From CAZXMB01 sp964641715 (GTDB lineage: Bacteria; Desulfobacterota; BSN033; UBA1163), in NCBI GenBank assembly GCA_964641715.1, contig CAZXMB010000161.1, forward strand, positions 1 to 6,706: DNA of 6,706 nucleotides, in the 5' to 3' direction. Shown one piece after another: positions 5,747-6,706 of this stretch. A program made the translations under genes and the position numbers. The first letter of the stretch is position 1, and each line of letters opens with the position of its first letter. The notes under the pieces were generated by a model. It was not told the DNA's origin and did not search any database. It was given only the letters and a program-made list of their open reading frames with translations.

Positions 5747-5852
5747 TCCTCCGTGGAATGATAAATCGGTCTATCGGGTATTACCACTCATAGAGGAAAG
5801 TCGGATTAGGGGCTGGGAGGGGAAATACCGTATTTCCGTTGCCTGACCCTAA
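5747..5852 (+). ncRNA. candidate structured RNA (two adjacent nested stem-loops)
   Basis: The first fold nests TCCTC/GAGGA (5747-5751 with 5793-5797), GTGG/CCAC (5753-5756 with 5784-5787), AAT/ATT (5757-5759 with 5780-5782) and GATA/TATC (5760-5763 with 5772-5775). The second has outer TTAGGG/CCCTAA (5806-5811 with 5847-5852) around the perfect hairpin GGAAATACCGTATTTCC (5821-5837), then a T-rich tail from 5855. The sequence matches no RNA class I recognise (not RNase P, tmRNA, SRP or a known riboswitch). It lies in the 502-nt gap between the operon promoter and the antitoxin gene. The strand is a guess from the T-rich tail. A decayed mobile element is an alternative. Confidence 0.3.
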
Positions 5853-5866
5853 ACTTTTATTATAAT
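5839..5866 (+). promoter_or_regulatory. possible distal promoter of the antitoxin-toxin pair
   Basis: TTGCCT (5839-5844), 16-nt spacer, TATAAT (5861-5866). The -10 box is perfect and the -35 moderate. It overlaps the end of the candidate RNA fold, and the AT-rich tail after that fold may produce the match by chance. Confidence 0.35.
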
Positions 5867-5885
5867 ATATGCGACAACGTTATGA

Positions 5886-5914
5886 TTGACTTTCAAAGAA
5901 TAATAGGTCATAAT
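5886..5914 (+). promoter_or_regulatory. proximal promoter of the antitoxin-toxin pair
   Basis: TTGACT (5886-5891), 17-nt spacer, CATAAT (5909-5914). It lies 32 nt before the antitoxin ATG, and its -10 box lies inside the palindrome at 5906-5918. Confidence 0.55.
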
Positions 5915-5918
5915 GACC
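5906..5918. promoter_or_regulatory. palindromic operator of the antitoxin-toxin pair
   Basis: GGTCATAATGACC is a perfect inverted repeat (6-bp arms, central A). It overlaps the -10 box of the proximal promoter and precedes the antitoxin ATG. Phd/YefM antitoxins, alone or with toxin, repress their own promoters through such palindromes, so this is the likely autoregulatory site. Confidence 0.65.
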
Positions 5919-5945
5919 ACAATCAATTAGGCAGGGAGGTCTGCG

Positions 5946-6215
5946 ATGAATCAGCAAGCTGTAAGTATCGTGGAAGCCAAAAAACACTTTTCTAATCTAA
6001 TAGGCCGGGTGGCATATGGGAAGGAAGAAATTGTGATTACGAAAAAAGGGAAACCGATGGCGCTGTTATTGCCAGTTAAGGAAAATAATAGACAGTTAAG
6101 CGAAGTCAAAGGCTGGTTGGAAGAGGGAGATCCTTTCTTTAAAATTATTGGAAGGATTATTAAAAATCGGAATGCTCACACTCCGAGATTATTAGAAAAG
6201 AAAAGAGCAAAGTGA
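5946..6215 (+). CDS. type II antitoxin, Phd/YefM family
   Basis: An 89-residue antitoxin. Residues 5-45 give the family N-terminal DNA-binding fold: VSIVEAKKHFSNLIGRVAYG, then EEIVITKKGKPMALLLPV. The basic and helical C-terminal part (about 52-89) should wrap the toxin and block its active site. The start at ATG 5946 has AGGGAGG ending 6 nt upstream. The stop codon overlaps the toxin start by one base, so translation is probably coupled and the antitoxin is made first. Pairing of a Phd/YefM antitoxin with a PIN toxin is a known hybrid arrangement. The gene is visibly more AT-rich than the polyamine cluster, which fits horizontal transfer. Confidence 0.88.
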   Translation: MNQQAVSIVEAKKHFSNLIGRVAYGKEEIVITKKGKPMALLLPVKENNRQLSEVKGWLEEGDPFFKIIGRIIKNRNAHTPRLLEKKRAK

Positions 6216-6643
6216 TGTACCTCCTTGATACAAATATTCTCAGTGAATTGGCAAAGAAGCGCCCCAACTCTTATTTGCTCTCCCATTTATCCTCAAAAAC
6301 ATACCAGTCGTTATTTACTTCGTCCATTTGCGTAACGGAATTACGATTAGGGTGTGCGTTGAGGGGTGATTTTGAGAGTTTCTGGGCTAAGATATCGAAC
6401 AATATTATCTCGAGGGTTAATGTTCTTCCTTTTGGACATAAGGAGGCTTTAATTGCGGGAGATATTTTGGCCTCCCTTCAGAAAATAGGGCAGTCCATAG
6501 GTATTGAAGACGCTATTATTGGCTCCACTGCTTTAAGTCATAAACTTGTTATGGTCACGGCCAACCTCCGCCATTTTTCGAAAATAAAAGGTCTTGCTAT
6601 TGAGAACTGGTTAACCTCCTCTCCTAAAACATCCCAAATTTAA
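6215..6643 (+). CDS. vapC: PIN-domain ribonuclease toxin (VapC/FitB-like)
   Basis: A 142-residue PIN-domain protein, normal length for VapC toxins, which cleave RNA (often tRNA or rRNA) with Mg2+ or Mn2+. Visible acidic residues: D5 in MYLLDTNILSEL, E42 in VTELRLG and D99 in GIEDAIIGSTAL. The last motif is TANLRHF, with N117 and no acidic residue at the fourth position where many PIN nucleases have Asp; this variant is common in FitB-like members and does not by itself imply inactivity. ATG 6215 overlaps the antitoxin stop as TGATG. A GTG at 6212 in the same frame would add one residue, but the ATG gives the usual MYLLDTN start. RNA target unknown. Confidence 0.88.
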   Translation: MYLLDTNILSELAKKRPNSYLLSHLSSKTYQSLFTSSICVTELRLGCALRGDFESFWAKISNNIISRVNVLPFGHKEALIAGDILASLQKIGQSIGIEDAIIGSTALSHKLVMVTANLRHFSKIKGLAIENWLTSSPKTSQI

Positions 6644-6706
6644 GATTTGACATAGGTTCTGATTGTTCTAAAACCTGCCCAGTGTCCAATGAATGTAGTT
6701 TCCCAT

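Noticed and set aside
5795..5802. GGAAAGTC, reminiscent of a conserved RNase P RNA segment; also present at 5583-5590.
   Set aside because: None of the other conserved RNase P elements are found around either copy, and the interval is too short.
5806..5852. Possible 3' end (domains V-VI) of a group II intron.
   Set aside because: No recognisable domain V with its AGC triad and GAAA loop upstream, no GUGYG 5' end and no reverse transcriptase gene.
6647..6674. TTGACA (6647-6652) with TAAAAC (6669-6674) as a promoter for a gene beyond the window.
   Set aside because: The -10 is poor, and the 63 nt after the toxin stop contain no start to judge it against; the sequence there could equally be the edge of an insertion element.

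Overview
The window reads as a chromosomal segment of an anaerobic bacterium. A desulfobacterial ('deltaproteobacterial') or related lineage is my best guess. The reasons are a ferredoxin-like protein with many Fe-S clusters, a pyruvoyl-type arginine decarboxylase paired with agmatinase, and an intergenic palindromic repeat of a style common in those genomes. This is inference from gene content; there is no rRNA or other phylogenetic marker here.

Layout. Positions 1-156 hold an AT-rich nested inverted repeat (MITE-like). Next comes a forward gene for a winged-helix/2x[4Fe-4S] protein (157-1251), a short REP-like palindrome and a rho-independent terminator. Directly after the terminator, a strong promoter is placed so that its transcript would start at or beside the ATG of a 70-residue protein. 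That gene overlaps, out of frame, a minimal nucleotidyltransferase (1539-1988). This pair converges on a reverse-strand cluster that reads, in transcription order: XRE-cupin regulator (5443-4907), pyruvoyl-dependent arginine decarboxylase (4870-4388), agmatinase (4263-3400) and a PaaK-like adenylate-forming CoA ligase (3377-2013). The cluster has a near-consensus promoter (TTGACA-16-TATACT), and a perfect 7-bp inverted repeat covers the predicted transcription start. From 5444 to 5945 there is no confident gene, but the stretch contains the operon promoter and operator, G-rich tracts and several nested hairpins that may be a structured RNA. A Phd/YefM antitoxin and PIN (VapC) toxin pair follows (5946-6643), with a 13-bp palindromic operator over its -10 box.

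How it works together. The central cluster would convert arginine to agmatine and CO2, then agmatine to putrescine and urea. A PuuR-like regulator probably senses a polyamine or related ligand and represses its own operon. The ligase is the odd member: its 16-nt distance from agmatinase suggests a shared transcript, but its acid substrate cannot be told from sequence. The two flanking small modules (nucleotidyltransferase pair, PIN/antitoxin pair) are typical accessory genes and make the region look like a site of repeated insertion.
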